Source: an uncultured Helicobacter sp. (GTDB taxonomy: Bacteria; Campylobacterota; Campylobacteria; Campylobacterales; Helicobacteraceae). Taken from it: DNA of 5,824 nt. The stretch covers positions 1 through 5,824 of the forward strand of contig CAMXAV010000059.1 of the NCBI GenBank assembly GCA_947179285.1. Direction: 5' to 3'. Shown here piece by piece: positions 4,872 to 5,824 of the stretch. The position numbers and the translations under genes are program-made. The notes beneath the pieces were generated by a model. The model worked only from the letters and a program-made list of their open reading frames with translations, was not told where the DNA came from and made no database searches. The first letter of the stretch is position 1. Every line of letters begins with the position of its first letter.

Positions 4872-5824
4872 ATGCAAAATCACACTATCAATCGCCGCGA
4901 GTTTTTGAAAGTCGCGACAATACTAGGGGCAAGTTTGAGCTTAGGTGTTTCGCCACTTTTGGCAGCAGATTCTAAAAAACAAACCATGCCAACGCGCACT
5001 TTGGGTAAAGACGACTATGCCTTTAAAGTTTCAGCTCTCGCATTTGGACTTATGGGGCTCAACTATCACCGCAGCAAAGTCGTAAGCGAAAAAGAGGCAG
5101 TCGAGATTGTCGCAAAATGTGTGGATTATGGAATCACGCTTTTTGATACCGCGCAAGTCTATGGACCAGATAGCAACGAAATCTTGGCGGGCAAGATTCT
5201 AAAGCCCTACAAAAATAAGGTTTTTATTACGACAAAATTTGGTTTTGGGGCAAATGCCGATGTGCTCGATTCCTCGCCAAAACGCATTAGAGAAGTTTGC
5301 GAGCAAAGCCTAAAAAGACTTGGAATAGAGCAGATTCCGCTTTTTTATCAACATCGTTTCGACCCCCAAACGCCGATTGAAGAAGTCGCGGGAGCTGTAA
5401 AAGATTTGATAAAAGAAGGCAAAGTCGCGCGCTTTGGCGTGTGCGAATTAAGCGCAGCAACAATCGAAAAGGCGCACAAAATCTGCCCAATCACAGCCGT
5501 GCAAAGTGAATACCATTTGATGTGGCGCAATGTTGAAACCGAACTCTTTCCAACATTAGAAGAACTTGGAATCGGCTTTGTCGCCTATTCACCTTTGGCG
5601 CGTGGATATTTAAGTGGAAGACTAAGAAAAAATAGCGATTTTGACCCAAAAAATGATAATCGCGCAACCTTTCCACGTTACCAAGACGACACAATGGCAG
5701 CAAATTATAAGATTGTCGAACTCTTAAGAGAATTTGGCAAGGGCAGAAACCCTGCCGCTAAAGATGGCAATGCGTCCCCTGCCCATATGGCAATCTCTTA
5801 TCTTTTAATCAATAAGCCCTACAT
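4872..5824 (+). CDS. Tat-exported aldo/keto reductase, third copy (3' truncated by window)
   Basis: The ATG at 4872 follows AAGGAG (4861-4866), 21 bases after the previous gene. The frame stays open to the end of the window, giving 317 visible residues; the C-terminal cofactor-binding IPxT...LEEN segment lies outside. The Tat leader is NRREFLK (7-13), then a hydrophobic stretch and a cleavage site near LLAA (29-32). The catalytic residues are Asp92 and Tyr97 in FDTAQVYGPDSNE, Lys122 in ITTKFG and His161 in YQHRFD. It resembles the preceding reductase in layout (QHR motif, NGxxSPA/NGKPA segment before the last barrel strands) but is clearly diverged, so they look like old paralogues rather than a recent duplication. 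Unlike the preceding gene it has no ribosome binding site before its post-leader ATG (MPTRTLGK). Substrate unknown. Confidence 0.9.
   Translation, partial: MQNHTINRREFLKVATILGASLSLGVSPLLAADSKKQTMPTRTLGKDDYAFKVSALAFGLMGLNYHRSKVVSEKEAVEIVAKCVDYGITLFDTAQVYGPDSNEILAGKILKPYKNKVFITTKFGFGANADVLDSSPKRIREVCEQSLKRLGIEQIPLFYQHRFDPQTPIEEVAGAVKDLIKEGKVARFGVCELSAATIEKAHKICPITAVQSEYHLMWRNVETELFPTLEELGIGFVAYSPLARGYLSGRLRKNSDFDPKNDNRATFPRYQDDTMAANYKIVELLREFGKGRNPAAKDGNASPAHMAISYLLINKPY

Noticed and set aside
5287..5703. Three overlapping minus-strand open frames
   Set aside because: They are antisense to the third aldo/keto reductase, whose catalytic motifs prove the + frame is the real one.
1..5824. CRISPR array, tRNA/rRNA, insertion sequence ends, riboswitch
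   Set aside because: No regularly spaced repeats, cloverleaf sequence, transposase or terminal inverted repeats were found, and operon gaps are too short for a riboswitch.

Overview
The window suggests a host-associated member of the Campylobacterota, most likely a Helicobacter-type genome. The evidence is AT-rich DNA, tightly packed same-strand genes, AAAGGAG-type ribosome binding sites and many lysine/asparagine-rich proteins. This assignment is inference from style, not from a marker gene. Every convincing gene lies on the + strand.

Region 1 (1-1165) is a very AT-rich, accessory-looking segment. It opens with the C-terminal part of a beta-type DNA methyltransferase whose upstream half lies outside the window. 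Two small unrecognised genes follow, of 58 and 88 codons. They are chained by overlaps: the 58-codon gene starts inside the end of the methyltransferase gene, and the 88-codon gene starts in a GTGA overlap. They sit where a cognate restriction gene would often be, but neither shows a recognisable nuclease motif. The second one runs through the ribosome binding site and start codon of the next operon, which may mark an old junction.

Region 2 (1143 to beyond 5824) reads as one operon of six genes with gaps of 19 to 47 bases or short overlaps. The genes are: (a) a flavodoxin-fold NAD(P)H:quinone-reductase-like protein with a Sec-type signal peptide; (b) a Tat-exported aldo/keto reductase of the diketogluconate-reductase type; (c) a small cytoplasmic flavodoxin; (d) a MerR-family regulator with a C-terminal CX5C cysteine pair; (e) a second Tat-exported aldo/keto reductase of the AKR13-like type; and (f) a third Tat-exported aldo/keto reductase, cut off by the window end.

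All three aldo/keto reductases keep the D-Y-K-H catalytic residues and begin with an NRREFLK twin-arginine leader. The likely theme is reductive handling of carbonyls or quinones in the cell envelope, with an in-operon MerR-type electrophile or redox sensor. The open puzzle is how NADPH-dependent enzymes work outside the cytoplasm. The second reductase gene carries a strong internal ribosome binding site and an in-frame ATG just after its leader, so it may make both an exported and a cytoplasmic form.
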